Position numbers and translations under genes: made by a program | Shown: piece after piece, positions 21,094-31,852 of the stretch | Numbering within the stretch: position 1 is the stretch's first letter | Layout of the letters: each line of letters opens with the position of its first letter | Origin: Hedera helix | Taxonomy: Eukaryota; Streptophyta; Magnoliopsida; Apiales; Araliaceae | Direction: 5' to 3' | Length of the DNA stretch: 64,000 bases | Assembly (NCBI GenBank): GCA_947179155.2 | Contig: OX359270.1 | Coordinates: forward strand, 22,891,056 to 22,955,055 | The notes under the pieces: model-generated | What the model was told of the DNA's origin: nothing | Seen by the model: only the letters and a program-made list of their open reading frames with translations | Database searches by the model: none

Positions 21094-21282
21094 TCAAGAG
21101 TCTAGATTTAGCATTCCTAACTCACTTATTAGTTTATTAAATCTTGATTCATCTAAAGGTTTTGTAAATACATCTACTAGTTGTTCTTCAGCTGGGATAT
21201 AGTGCAGTGATATATTACCATTTTGTACATGATCCCTAATGAAATGATATCTTATATCTATGTGCTTAGTTATTGAATGCAT
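21094..21282 (-). pseudogene. Copia RNase H, C-terminal part
   Basis: K-H-I-D-I-R-Y-H-F-I-R-D near residue 6 and D-V-F-T-K-P-L near 37 are the closing signatures of copia polyproteins. The frame ends naturally here, which marks the pol 3' end and shows that the frames further along are extra. Confidence 0.9.
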
Positions 21283-21445
21283 GACAGGGTTATGAGTTAT
21301 GGCAATTGCACTAGTATTATCACAGTATATAGGGATTAAATTAAGCTCAAACCCATAGTCGGTGAGTCTTCATCCACAGAATTTGTGCACAACAACTGCC
21401 TACGGCTATATATTCAGCTTCTGCAGTTAATGTAGATACTGAGTT

Positions 21446-21841
21446 TTACTTCTTACTAAACCAAGATATAAGTCTGTTGCCAAGCATCTGGCAAGTTCCA
21501 CTTGTACTCTTTCTGTCTATTTTGCATCCTGTATAGTCAGCATCTGAATATCCTATTAGATTAAAGGAAGACTCATTGGGATACCATAATCCCAAGTTTG
21601 GAGTTCCTTTAAGATATTTGAAAATTCTTTTTACAGCTATTAGATGAGACTCTTTAAGGTTAGCCTGAAATCTAGCACATATACATATAGCAAATATTAT
21701 ATCTGGCCGACTAGCAGTTAAGTATAAAAGTGAGCCTATCATACCTCTGTACTGAGTGATATCAGTGTTTTTACTATTCTTATCCTTGTCAAGCTTAGTG
21801 GCAGGTGGCATAGGAGTTTTCATGACAGTTGCAAACTCCAT
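21446..21841 (-). pseudogene. Copia RT C-terminus and RNase H, first part
   Basis: A 131-codon open frame with Y-R-G-M-I-G-S-L-L-Y-L-T near residue 31, R-P-D-I-I-F-A-I-C near 45, and Y-S-D-A-D-Y-T-G-C near 98, the start of copia RNase H with its first catalytic Asp. K-S-T-S-G-T-C near 109 follows. It ends where the usual T-A-E-A-E-Y motif begins, at a stop near 21443. Confidence 0.9.
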
Positions 21842-22024
21842 GTCATACTTCTTTAATAAGTCTTTGATGTATTTGGCTTAGTTTATGAAGATGTCTTCAT
21901 CAGTCTGCTTTACTTGAAGTCCGAGGAAGAAGTTGAGTTCTCCCATCATGTTCATCTCAAACTTGCTCTGCATAAGCTTGGCAAACCTTTCACACAGTTT
22001 TTAATCCGAAGAACTAAAAATAAT

Positions 22025-22036
22025 ATCATCCACATA
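22025..22036 (-). other. Copia RT catalytic YVDD box
   Basis: The minus strand encodes Y-V-D-D, followed by I-I; the catalytic aspartates are intact despite surrounding frame breaks. Confidence 0.85.
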
Positions 22037-22115
22037 AATCAGAACTAGCAGTGTTTTATCCTTATGTTTTCTTAAAAATAGAGTAGTATCTACTCTTCCT
22101 CTAGTGAATCCCTTT

Positions 22116-22781
22116 TCAATAATAAAAGTTAGTTAAGGTTTCATACCATGCTCTGGGAGCTTGTTTTAGACCATATAAGGCTTTATCTAATTTATAAACA
22201 TAATTTGAAAATGTTGGATTGATAGAACCTGGAGGTTGTTCCACGTAGACTTCTTCTTGAAGTTCTCCATTAAGAAATGCACTTTTGACATCCATTTGGA
22301 AGACTTTGACCTTCATGTGTGCAACATGGGCAAGGAAAATCCTTATGGCTTCCAATATGGCTACTGGAGCATAGGTTTCATCGTAGTCAATTCCTTCCTC
22401 TTGAGAATAGCCTTTGCCCACCAGTCTTACTTTGTTCCTTATAATCACACCATTTTCATCCATCTTGTTCCTGAAGACTTTGGTGCCAATGACTGGTTTA
22501 TGCTGAAGTCTGGCAACTAATCTCCAAACTTTGCTTCTTTCAAATTGATTTAGTTCATCTTGCATGGCCTCTATCCAACTTGAGTCTCCTAAGGATTCTT
22601 CGATCTTCTTAGGTTCCACTTGAAAGAGAAAGCTTAGGTAGAAGCATTCATTTAAAGTTGCAGGTCTTGTCTTGATTCCGGCATTTGGATTTCCAATAAT
22701 TAGATCTTGAGTGTGATCATTGGTCCACTTTATTCTGCTAGGAACATCTGTTCTGATGCCTTCTTGCCTGAGTTCTTCCAA
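22116..22781 (-). pseudogene. Copia reverse transcriptase, N-terminal half
   Basis: A 221-codon open frame of RVT_2 type: W-I-E-A-M-Q-D-E-L near residue 69, V-I-G-T-K-V-F near 96, Q-M-D-V-K-S-A-F-L-N-G (first catalytic Asp) near 162, and L-Y-G-L-K-Q-A-P-R-A-W near 205. It ends at a frameshift. The Y-V-D-D catalytic box lies just beyond, at 22025-22036, in a different open stretch. Confidence 0.9.
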
Positions 22782-22790
22782 ATCAACTTC

Positions 22791-23558
22791 TTATCCTAGT
22801 CGTAAAGTTTCAATGTCTTTCGGGGTGAACTCTACGATTTCCTCTTCTGGCTCAACGATTTTTGTTATTGGTTCCATGATCATAGAGTCTGACTCTACGA
22901 TTTTGAGTTCTCCGATCGTTAAGTTAATTTTTGATGAACTGTTGAGTGTTGAGCTTTTCTTTTTTGGATCTGATTCATCGAATGTGACATGGATGGAGAC
23001 TTCGACAGTTAAAGATTCCTTGTTGAACACTCTGTATGCTCTGCTATCCGTAGCATATCCAAGAAAGATTCCTTCATCTAACATTGGCTGGAATTTGGTT
23101 AGATGCTTCTTGTCATTGTTGAGTACGTAACATAGACAGCCAAACGCATGAAAGTAGCTTATGTTTGGCTTTCTTTCTTTCCATAATTCGTATGGAGTTT
23201 TCTTTAATGGTGAGTGTATGAGTGACCTGTTCTGGGTGTAGCATGTCGTGCTGATGGCTTCAGCCCAGAAATATTCAGGAAGATAGGCTGTTGCAAGAAG
23301 AGTTCTTCCAGCTTTAATCAGAGTCCTATTCTTTCTTTCTGCTACTCCATTCTGTTAAGGTGTCCTTGGGGTTGAGAAGTTGTGAATGATTCCATTTTCT
23401 TCACAGAACTAGTCCATATTTAAAAAGTCAAACTCTCTTCCATGATCACTTCTGATGGCCTTAATCTTCTCACCCTTTTCATTCATGATCAGTTTGAAGA
23501 GCTTGATAAGATGTGAAATAGTTTCATCTTTAGATGTTAGAAAGGATACCCATGTGTA
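22791..23558 (-). pseudogene. Copia integrase core and C-terminal region, broken
   Basis: Integrase homology continues with stops. The plus strand at 23340-23470 encodes, in reverse, the motif around the second and third acidic residues (a phrase like N-G-V-A-E-R-K-N-R). The open piece 22791-23084 has I-F-L-G-Y-A-T-D-S-R-A-Y-R-V-F-N, the usual G-Y...Y-R-V after the core. This part would splice element DNA into the genome. Confidence 0.75.
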
Positions 23559-24251
23559 TCAAGTGTAGTCATCTACTACAACTAAAGAATATCTCTTTCC
23601 TCCAAGGCTTGCTATTGGGATAGGCCCGAATAAATCCATGTGTAGTAATTGAAGGGCTCTATCATTTGAGTTGATTGTCTTACTCTGAAAAGAGATCTTT
23701 GTTTGCTTTCCAAGCTGACATGCTTTGTAGGGTTTTTCTATGATGAAGTTAAGCTTTGGCAATCCTCTTACTAGGTCTTTGGAGGCAAGCTTTGACATGC
23801 TCTTGAAGTTAAGATGAGATAATCTCATGTGCCAGAGCCAGCACATATCTTCAGAGGCTTTAGCAAGGAAACAGACTACCTCATCTGTACTTAATTTGGC
23901 AAGATTGACCACGTAGACATTTTCATCTCGAACTCCTACTAGCTTTAGAGAGTTAGCTTTCAAATCTCTGACTTGGCATTGGTTGTTGAGAAAAGTAACT
24001 TGATGCCCTTTGTCACATAGTTGACTGATGCTTAACAGGTTATGCTTTAGTCCTTCAACATAAACAACTTTGCTGAAAGATATTGCACCATTTCCAGTTG
24101 AGCCATAACCTCTGATTTTCTCCGAATTGTTGTCCCCAAATATGACTGCAGAACCATCCTTTTCCTTGTAATCTATCAGAAAAGCCTTATAACCTATCAT
24201 GTGTCTCGAGCATCCACTGTCAAGATACCAGATGGATCTCCTTACCTGCAT
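23559..24251 (-). pseudogene. Copia protease and integrase N-terminal region
   Basis: A 230-codon open frame. W-Y-L-D-S-G-C-S-R-H-M near residue 8 holds the D-S-G active site of the aspartic protease. W-H-M-R-L-S-H-L-N near 140 begins the HHCC zinc domain of integrase. The first Cys of the expected C-x2-C is replaced by Tyr (P-Y-K-A-C-Q-L-G-K-Q), which should impair zinc binding. L-H-M-D-L-F-G-P near 205 gives the first catalytic Asp of the DDE core. The frame stops within the core at a position equivalent to T-W-V-Y. Confidence 0.85.
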
Positions 24252-24264
24252 AACAAATCAATCT

Positions 24265-24782
24265 TCATTTTGGTACCCACAATTTCTTGGGTCCTGTTTT
24301 GTTAGAACTTTTTGGGACCCATATTTGTTTGATTTTAGGTATTTGCAGTTTATGATAATGATGATCTGATAAATATTTATCATTTTTATGATGGTAACTA
24401 TGATTGATATGACGATGATGTATGTATATATGTGAATTTCTATTTGTCCAGGACTTGTGAGAATTATAATTGCTCAAAGTCCTTCAGTTGGGCTGATCTA
24501 CATTCTGTTTCCATGCTACTTTACGATTCTCATGTTTCGTAGAATAATAATAGACTCTACGATTTCTGTATGGATGGTTCGTAGAGTAAGTTTTGCTCGA
24601 CTTTATGATCTTTTGAGGTTCAGTTCAGATGTTGACTTATTTTTCAATTTTCTGAACCCCAGACCAGTGCGAGTTTTATTGTCTAATATGATTACAGGAT
24701 TAGCATAGTGTAGACAGTTATGAGAGATTGATTCAGAGGATTTGATGAACATAATTCCTTTATCAAGATTAAAGGATTTGCC
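24265..24782 (-). pseudogene. Copia Gag-to-protease linker, degenerate
   Basis: Polar, His/Asn/Lys-rich frames with stops. The plus strand here contains several CTCTACGAT and TCGTAGAGT words (24520-24600). Confidence 0.45.
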
Positions 24783-25259
24783 TTAATTTATTTTCATTGA
24801 TTTCTCCATAATAGGTCCTGAGAAGGAATTCTCATAACCTAATCCTGATCTATCAGCCACATCTCTTTGACTAGAGATCAGAGTGTCCATAGACAAACTA
24901 GATTTGTTCCACATGAAAATTGTCTTTTCTAGTTCCTGAATCTTGGAGACTAGTGAAGACTCTTTATGAATGCTCAATTCAGTTATCTTTTTCAATCTTT
25001 CATTCTCAGTCTCAAGACTAGAATAAAGTTTAGCAGTTTGAAGTGTAGCTTCTAATTTTATGCTTATTTTCTCTTTATCCTCTTTTAGATGAGAGTAATC
25101 TTTAGATGGCCTTCTAAACATTTTCATGTATTTGTGTAGCTCTACCATTAAGTCATGCATGCCTTCTCTAAGATCATCAATGTTTAATTCAGGAGAGTAA
25201 AAGTCAAATACCTCATCTATGTTGAATTCCTCTTTGCTGCTTCCTTCCTCATTTGCCAT
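24783..25259 (-). pseudogene. Copia Gag C-terminal, coiled-coil-like segment
   Basis: A 158-codon open piece rich in Glu, Lys and Leu. Heptad-like leucine spacing from about residue 60 (L-E-A-T-L-Q-T-A-K-L to I-Q-E-L-E-K-T-I) suggests a coiled coil. It lies between the zinc knuckle and the protease. Long Gag regions with coiled coils are reported for Sireviruses. No catalytic motif is present; function inferred from position. Confidence 0.6.
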
Positions 25260-25331
25260 TAAGCACAGGTTGGCCTTCTGTGGCTCTTTATCATCACTTG
25301 ACTCAGAGTTTAGTTCTTCTTCTGAGTCACT

Positions 25332-25583
25332 CTAGGAGCCTTCAGCTATGAAGCTTTTGTCTTTCTTCTTTTGCTTGTGGAAGCTCTTGAATTCTCTTTT
25401 TGCATTTGTTTTTGTTCTATCCCTCCTCAGCTCTTCTCTTAAGGGTTTAGGGCACTTAGCAATGAAATGACCTGGCTTTTTGCAATTGTAGCAAAGGTCA
25501 TTTATTAGTTCTTTACTACTATTGCTTCTGAACTTCTGAGGCCTGTTCCTGTTGATGAATCTTTTGAATTGTCTGACTAGCAT
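25332..25583 (-). pseudogene. Copia Gag zinc knuckle segment
   Basis: This open piece contains C-Y-N-C-K-K-P-G-H-F-I-A-K-C, a standard CX2CX4HX4C zinc knuckle that binds retroelement RNA, embedded in Lys/Arg-rich sequence. It belongs to the same Gag as 25766-26386, separated by a degenerate stretch with stops. Confidence 0.85.
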
Positions 25584-25765
25584 GGCAGCACCTTCATCAT
25601 CATTTGATTTATCTTTATCAGAGTCAGAATTATCCTTGAGATTGCTTCTGTGAGCTGAAGTTGAGGCTTTAAGAGCAATGTTTTCTCCTTCTTTCTTCCC
25701 TCAGATAAGGTTTCCGCTCTTTGATTTAGCTCCAGCTCGTAGTTAATAAGATTTCCATAAAGCTA

Positions 25766-26386
25766 TTATACAGTCATCTCGTGCAAGTTCTTTGACTCCC
25801 TAATGACTGTGATTTTGGCATCCCATTTGCTCGGCAAAGATTTGATGAATTTGATGATGAGATCTCTATTCAGATAGACTTTTCCAAATGATCTGAGAGA
25901 GTTTAGCAGCAAGTTGAATCTCTCAAAGGTATTTATAATGTTCTCCCCTGAAATGTGGGTGAACATTTCATACTGCTGAATAAACAGTGATTGTTTATTT
26001 TCTCTGACTTCTACTGTTCCTTCATGCATGATCAACAGAGTTTGCCAGACTTCTTGAGCTGTTTTGTAGTTGACGACGTTTTCAAATAGCTCATCATCTA
26101 GAGATTGAAAAATGTTGTTTTTGGCCTTTTTGTCTCTTTGAACACCCTTCTTTTCGTTGTCGGTCCATTCTTCTCTTTTCTTTGCTACTAGCTTGTTTGG
26201 ATCTTCATTTGTTAACACAAGCTTCATTGGTATGACTGGCCCATTAAGTACTGTCTCAAATAGCTCATCGTTTATTGCATCCATGTAAGCTTGCATACAA
26301 ACTTTCCAATTAGGAAATTTTTCTTTATTGCACATTGGTGGTCTGTTACCTCCACCGAGTTCTGATCCGTTCTTGTTGTGTGCCAT
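25766..26386 (-). pseudogene. Copia Gag, N-terminal part
   Basis: A 206-codon open frame starting MAHNKNGSELGGGNRPPM, with the plant copia Gag pattern: F-P-N-W-K-V-C-M near residue 24, A-Q-E-V-W-Q-T-L near 110, and F-T-H-I-S-G-E-N-I near 145, then a leucine-rich L-L-N-S-L region (UBN2-type). Gag coats the element RNA and forms virus-like particles. It is the first frame after the primer-binding site, about 40 bases in, so the start is sound. A stop at its end cuts it from the zinc knuckle frame. Confidence 0.85.
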
Positions 26387-26427
26387 TAGATTTACTCAAA
26401 CTTGTAAGCCTTCAAATGTGAGAACCT

Positions 26428-26439
26428 GCTCTGATACCA
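26428..26439 (-). other. Copia primer-binding site (tRNA-Met)
   Basis: The plus-strand GCTCTGATACCA reads on the minus strand as TGGTATCAGAGC, complementary to the 3' end of initiator tRNA-Met. It lies two bases inside the 5' LTR. Confidence 0.93.
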
Positions 26440-26441
26440 AT

Positions 26442-28045
26442 TGTTAGTTCTCAATGACACGAAAGATATCTAGAAGGGGGGGTTGAATAGATTCTTTAAA
26501 TTTTTTTCCTTATTTTGGTTTTAAGAAAGAATGAATTATTAATCAAATAGTTTAGCATAGGGGAATATGATTTAGTTACCCCTTCTTTAAAATGTTACTG
26601 TAATAATTCAACAAGCAGATATAGCAGTTATAACAATTAATAAACACAAGATGAAAGACATCAGATTTTAAGTGGTTTAGAGTTCACAAGACTCCTACTC
26701 CACTGTTCTGCCCCTTGAGCAACAAATCCACTAAGGATACTATTATAATTTTCGAATCACTAAGATTCCTTCAAGACCAGGAATCTTGAAACTCTAGTTC
26801 ACTAAGAACTCTACAAGACCAGCAGTCTTGGAACTCTAGTTCACTAAGAACTCTTCAAGTCCAGTAGACTTGGATACTCTAGTTCACTAAGAACTCTTAT
26901 CGTGAGTAGTGATGGTTTTGGTGTGCTACTAAGTTACGTTTAGCATAAGTTTCTGAAGAACTTAGTAGCGAGGCAAGATTCTTTTTTTTTTGTTTGATCT
27001 TTTTGAACTCTTACGTATATCTTTCTTTCTTGTGTAATCCTTCCTTCCTTTTTTTATAAGTATTGAATCTGGGCTTCTCATATAGAAGCTTTAGATTTCT
27101 TCCCGTTTGAAATCTGCTCTTTTCTTCAATTTCTGTCTGTTACCTCACAATGTAGAACTGTTGAATATTATATTCATTTAGCTCATTAATACTCTGACGA
27201 GGTATTAATTGACCTGCAAATACTGTCCAAAAAGGTGCTTATTTTTTCCTTGGGACAAGACATGACAGTCGTAGGTTTCTACCAATTTTCATAGAGTCGT
27301 TTGGTCTTCCATAGAAATATGGCTGATAGGACACCATCTTCCGAATTTACTACCTTGAAAGTCTTCTCTCTGTTGCATAGCACGCTTTGGTCAGTCCTCT
27401 GATATTTCTAACTTTAGGCTCTTGACAGAGGTTTGTCTGACACATTGATGCAAATTGTTCTTCTTGACGAAGTTGCTTTTGTCTTAGAGGACAAGAGAAG
27501 AGTCATCAAAACTTTTAGGTTTTTGATCGTAGTGTTGCTTACATGTCTCTTGTTTGCTTAATTCTACCATAGAGTTTTACTCTACGACTACTCTGTTGGT
27601 CGTAGAGTCCGTTCTACGCTTGGGCTTCTTCCTTGATCGTAGTGTTTTCCTGGCATGAAATTGTAGAGTCCACTTTACGAACAGACTTAGTCGTTGAGTC
27701 TTCTTTGTGCGAAGTCATAGAGTCCACTCTATGAACGGACTGAATCGTTGAGTCTTCTTTGCTTTGAGTCGTAGAGTCCATTCTACGATCAAACTGACTA
27801 AACAGATATAGCACAAGATCAACCTAACAGATTTGATCATATCTAACTAAGTCCTTATACATCATAAACAATCAAAGGACTTTACAACTCAATACATTCA
27901 TATCCAAAAGATCAACCTAACAGTTTTGATCTTATCTAACTAAGTCCTTGTACATCATACACAATCAAAGGACTGTATAACTCTATTATTGAATGCATTT
28001 AGCACTTTAGATCTTATCATCAAATCAAACATGCAATGTTCAACA
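26442..28045 (-). repeat. Copia 5' LTR (1,604 bp)
   Basis: The longer LTR copy. Three tandem units containing CTAGTTCACTAAGAACTC lie at about 26770-26900. A cluster of TCGTAGAGT and ACTCTACGA words occupies 27565-27790. For the minus-strand element this LTR would hold the promoter. Confidence 0.92.
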
Positions 28046-28050
28046 CTTTT
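28046..28050 (+). repeat. Copia target-site duplication, right (CTTTT)
   Basis: CTTTT directly after the element end CAACA; pairs with 16742-16746. Confidence 0.92.
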
Positions 28051-28152
28051 TACTTAACCTTGTAAGCTAATGATGATAACCTAGCAAAGATGGGGAGTAT
28101 ACTATACATGTATACATGTATATGTAGATGTGTTAGAGTATGAGAAGACTCC

Positions 28153-28160
28153 TATAAATA
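28153..28160 (+). promoter_or_regulatory. Gypsy 5' LTR TATA box
   Basis: TATAAATA within ACTCCTATAAATAAGACACC; conserved at 50343-50350 in the 3' LTR. Its position after the LTR upstream region fits a retrotransposon promoter. Confidence 0.6.
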
Positions 28161-29054
28161 AGACACCTTAAGTGAAGCAACAGAGTTTACTTCATTTTAC
28201 AATTCACCAAGTGGGAGCTGGAGAGTGTAGAGAAAAAGAGAGCTTGAAAGAAATTTCTAAGTGTGAGAGTAATTGGTGGAGTAAGGAAGATAAGGAGTCT
28301 AGCAAACCCCAACAACCATCAAGAAGGAAGAATCAACCATTAAGGTTTAAAAATCTTCTTAAACTCTAGTTTAATAATTTTATGTTGTAGTATAGTTTTA
28401 TCCATGTTTGGTTGTGCGAGGTTTATATGTTATGGAATAATGAAGGATCCGAAGGTATAAGGAAGAATTTACGAAGGTGTTTATGTTTTATGTTGTGTAA
28501 AAGTGTAAGAAGTATGTATATAAACATGTAACTTATCTAAATCAAATGGTAACATGATTTTCAGAACAATGTAAATAAAGATGTTTATGATATTTGTAAG
28601 AACTATAAAACATATGATGTAGATCTAAAAGATAAGAAAATAATCCAAAAGGAACGAAAGAAAAATGAGTTAAAACGAATTTATAGTGATTTTTCTAGTA
28701 AATGATACTTTAATGTAAACCTTAGAAGTTTTGATCCATGTTTTTTACTAATAAATGTTTTTGATTGGGTGTGAAACCCTTGGAATATGGTAAAACATGT
28801 AACCAACAAGTTTTAAACCAAATTTGAACTCATTTGAATGAAAGAAAATCAAGTTATATGCCTTTAAAACAAAAAGGATCATAACCGACAAAATTAAAAA
28901 ATGCTAAAAAATTAAGGCAAGCATTCTGCTGGTTTTCACCGAGGCGCAAGGCCCAGGCCATTTTTCTGCGGTGGGGGTCTGGGTTTGTAGTTGACAAGAT
29001 CCAGGTCAAACCAGGTTGGACCGGGTTAAACCAGGTTAAGTTGGACTTTTGTAG

Positions 29055-29102
<48 letters not shown>
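29055..29102 (+). repeat. (TAA)n microsatellite in the gypsy 5' LTR
   Basis: About 16 trinucleotide units. The matching place in the 3' LTR (51231-51271) is also (TAA)n. Confidence 0.95.
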
Positions 29103-30608
29103 GAGAATGTAATGAATAAACAATAAATAATATTATTTTATTTGTGAAGATAAATTAAAATGGATGAATAAACAAAACATAAATAAATAAAATAATAATA
29201 AAGATTATTCTATATGTGAATTTAGATTTTGAAAGTAAATGTAAATAGATGAAGCATAAACAAATAAAATAATAAAGATTATTCTATTTGAAGATTTCGA
29301 TTGTGAAGATGAATTGAAAAAATTAGAATAAATAAATAATAATGAAATAAAATAAAGAATGTGATGAATAAATAAAATATGAACAAATAAAATATTAATA
29401 AAGAATATTTTATTTGTGAAGGTAAAATGAAATAAATAATATAATGAATGAGTAAAGAGTAAAGAGTAAAAAAAATAAAATAAAATAATAAGAAAAATTA
29501 TTTTATTTGCAGAATTCGAATGTAACGATGATATAGATTAACGTGTGAGTCAAATTAAGGTGGTACGTGGAGTTCGATAGTAACTTATCGATAGATCAAT
29601 TTTTAGGTTATCCGAAGGTCAAGGATTTCGAAATAATTATAAACGACAACTTAAGCAATTATAATATTGTGCAAGTTTTTACTAGAAATGATTCTTGAAA
29701 ATTATTCCATGTTGATCGCAGTTATGTGCATTCAAAAGACTATTCTATAATGAATTATTAAAGCATAATTGTTATATTTTTCATGAACTATTTGAGAAGA
29801 TGGTCTATGCCACTTATTTCGACTAGAAAGATGATAAATGATTTATTGAATCGATGTAATTCTTTGAAAACTAATCCAAACCAATTACATTAGTGCAGAA
29901 TCTTATGTTGAAAGTGAGAAGAACAACCCTTATAAAAGGGTATTATTGTCAAGAGAACGACTTTGTGCACGATATTTAAATGTTATGCATAACATAGGGT
30001 ACGATAGGCTGATCACCTTAAATACTTGAAGAGAATAGAAATTAGTCTTTATGACTAACGTACACTCTGGAGGTAATTCAATGAAATACTGATGATTCCT
30101 CGAGAAGTCTATGGTCCATAGTGACCTCTCAGTATGAAAGCTAGAACTCTTCATTTATTGGAATTGTTGCATTATCCCTATTGTTTCCTCATTAATGAGT
30201 ATTGTTGAAGTTTAAAAATGTTGAAAAACTCCTTATCCATTACATGTTATATACTTGCTGAGCAATTAGTTGCTCATTCTTGCGCTTATCAAAATTTTAC
30301 AGTTGAGCCCGAGAAGTACAGTAAATCCGGCAAAGATAAAGGAAAAGGAAAGATTGAAGAATAATCAAAGATTAAGATATTTGTGTAATGAATGTTAAAT
30401 GTTAAGACTTATGTTAGTTTTTGAACTAAGTGATGCATTTATGTTAGTAAAGGTTGTACGGACCTAGAAAGATATTTGAATATGTAATTATTAATTAGCA
30501 TGATTATTTGTATTTATTTTCGCATTAGAGATTAGATAGATGTGATGGATGTTTGTATCATGAGCACTACATCTGGTGGTGGAGGACCTGGATGTGGGTG
30601 TCACATGT

Positions 30609-30620
30609 TGGTATCAGAGC
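30609..30620 (+). other. Gypsy primer-binding site (tRNA-Met)
   Basis: TGGTATCAGAGC, three bases after the 5' LTR end; complementary to initiator tRNA-Met. Confidence 0.95.
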
Positions 30621-30840
30621 TGTAGGTTATAAGCCTTATGAAAGAGAATTATTAGGATATAATGCTAGAAAATATAGTGAGAATAGAAGGAGATAACACT
30701 CATGTAGAGTTTTATGAGATGAATTTAGGAGATGTGTCATAGAGAGTTAATGATGTCATAAAATATATTTTCATTCTATACAATGAATAAATTTCATAAT
30801 TGATATTGATTAAGTTTATTTTCATATTTGGGGTTATAGG

Positions 30841-31503
30841 ATGCCAAAGGTGGGTGAGCCTAGCCATGTCATGGAGGAGAAGCCACGAGATATTCATGTC
30901 TTGTGTGAGGGGCTGCTAGTAGTGGAGTCTCTTTCAGCCATAGCCCTAGTAATAGAGGAGTCTGACCCGGAGATGGATCCAGAGAAAGATGGGCTCGTGG
31001 AGGACTCAGAAGGAGCACCCCAGGATGATACCTTATTTGAGGATGATTTGTTAGGCGAGCTGATGGACCATAAAATAAAGTTGGAGGATAAATTCCAGGA
31101 GTTGGAGGGGCAGGGCCAGGAGTGGAAAGAGGTTATGACCTAGTTAGAAGCCTTGGTACATCACTTTTTGGCCAGGAATGTGGAACTGGTAGGCAAGTTG
31201 GAGGAAGCAGACCATCCGAACCCAGTTGGAGGAGTAGGTTGCTGACAGAGTACTGATAGAGGAGCAATGGGATGATGCAGTAGAGAGGATCGACGACTTG
31301 ACAGATGAGGTGAGATGTAAGAAGATAAGGATGAATAGAATGAGCTATGCTTTCAGGACCGTCTTTGGTAGGTGGCAAGATCGGGTGTATTATCACCCCA
31401 CAGAGGAGGGGAAGACCCAATATAATATGAGTAGGGAGTTAATGATCCACTTTAGGAATCAGGAGTATAAGGATGCCATTCGGAGAGGGATACGATGTTA
31501 GTA
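30841..31503 (+). pseudogene. Gypsy extra 5' ORF upstream of gag
   Basis: Two open pieces (30841-31143 and 31298-31501) in different frames together span a region that precedes the gag start. The first starts MPKVGEPSHVMEEK, is strongly acidic and ends in a heptad-like segment (L-M-D-H-K-I-K-L-E-D-K-F-Q-E-L). The second holds F-R-T-V-F-G-R-W-Q-D-R-V-Y-Y-H-P. I do not recognise a domain. Placement between the primer-binding site and gag suggests an accessory protein, possibly RNA- or Gag-associated; this is inference from position only. Confidence 0.4.
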
Positions 31504-31852
31504 TGTCGATTATTTGTAGCTAGTATTGAATATGTTTACATGTATGTATGTATATCCCAAACTCTTTTGTGTACAAAAAATAAAAATAAAAAAATTGGGA
31601 TAGGTAGCGTTAGTCCTAACTTTTGTTATATTAGGGGGTATAATGTTAGTAAATCCCGAACTTTTGATGTATTAAGTGATAGATGATGATATTTATAGCA
31701 GTATGTTGCTAGATGTTAATGTACTATGTATAAGAAGGTGGCATATGAATATAAACTTGATTATGTGTTCTATGATGACTAAGTGTTTAAATCAATTTTA
31801 AATACTTTAAGATGAATGATGAGATAATAATGAAAATGTTATTAAACAAAAA

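Larger units (their letters stand above)
16747..28045 (-). mobile_element. Ty1/copia retrotransposon of Sirevirus type, nested in the gypsy 5' LTR
   Basis: A complete 11.3-kb element on the minus strand begins TG and ends CA, with a perfect CTTTT duplication. Gene order (gag, protease, integrase, RT, RNase H) is the copia order. Beyond RNase H lie about 2 kb of extra reading frames before the 3' LTR, with several TGAGGGGGAG-like purine tracts. Extra 3' ORFs and repeated polypurine tracts are known hallmarks of Sireviruses. The primer-binding site is tRNA-Met type. All coding parts are interrupted by stops or shifts. It inserted after the gypsy element, since it lies inside that element's LTR. 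Confidence 0.9.
28051..30605 (+). repeat. Gypsy 5' LTR, right segment
   Basis: Continues the LTR after the copia insertion, starting TACTTAACCTTGTAAGCTAA and ending GGTGTCACA. Matches 50203-52886. Contains a TATA box, a (TAA)n tract and long runs of TAAATAAA-type sequence. Confidence 0.92.

Noticed and set aside
28854..29123. 89-codon minus-strand frame with a long Tyr run
   Set aside because: The Tyr run is the (TAA)n microsatellite of the gypsy LTR read in reverse.
30608..30620. tRNA gene
   Set aside because: Only the 3'-end complement of tRNA-Met is present, in the primer-binding position next to LTR ends; no cloverleaf sequence. The same applies to 26428-26439 and 49613-49622.
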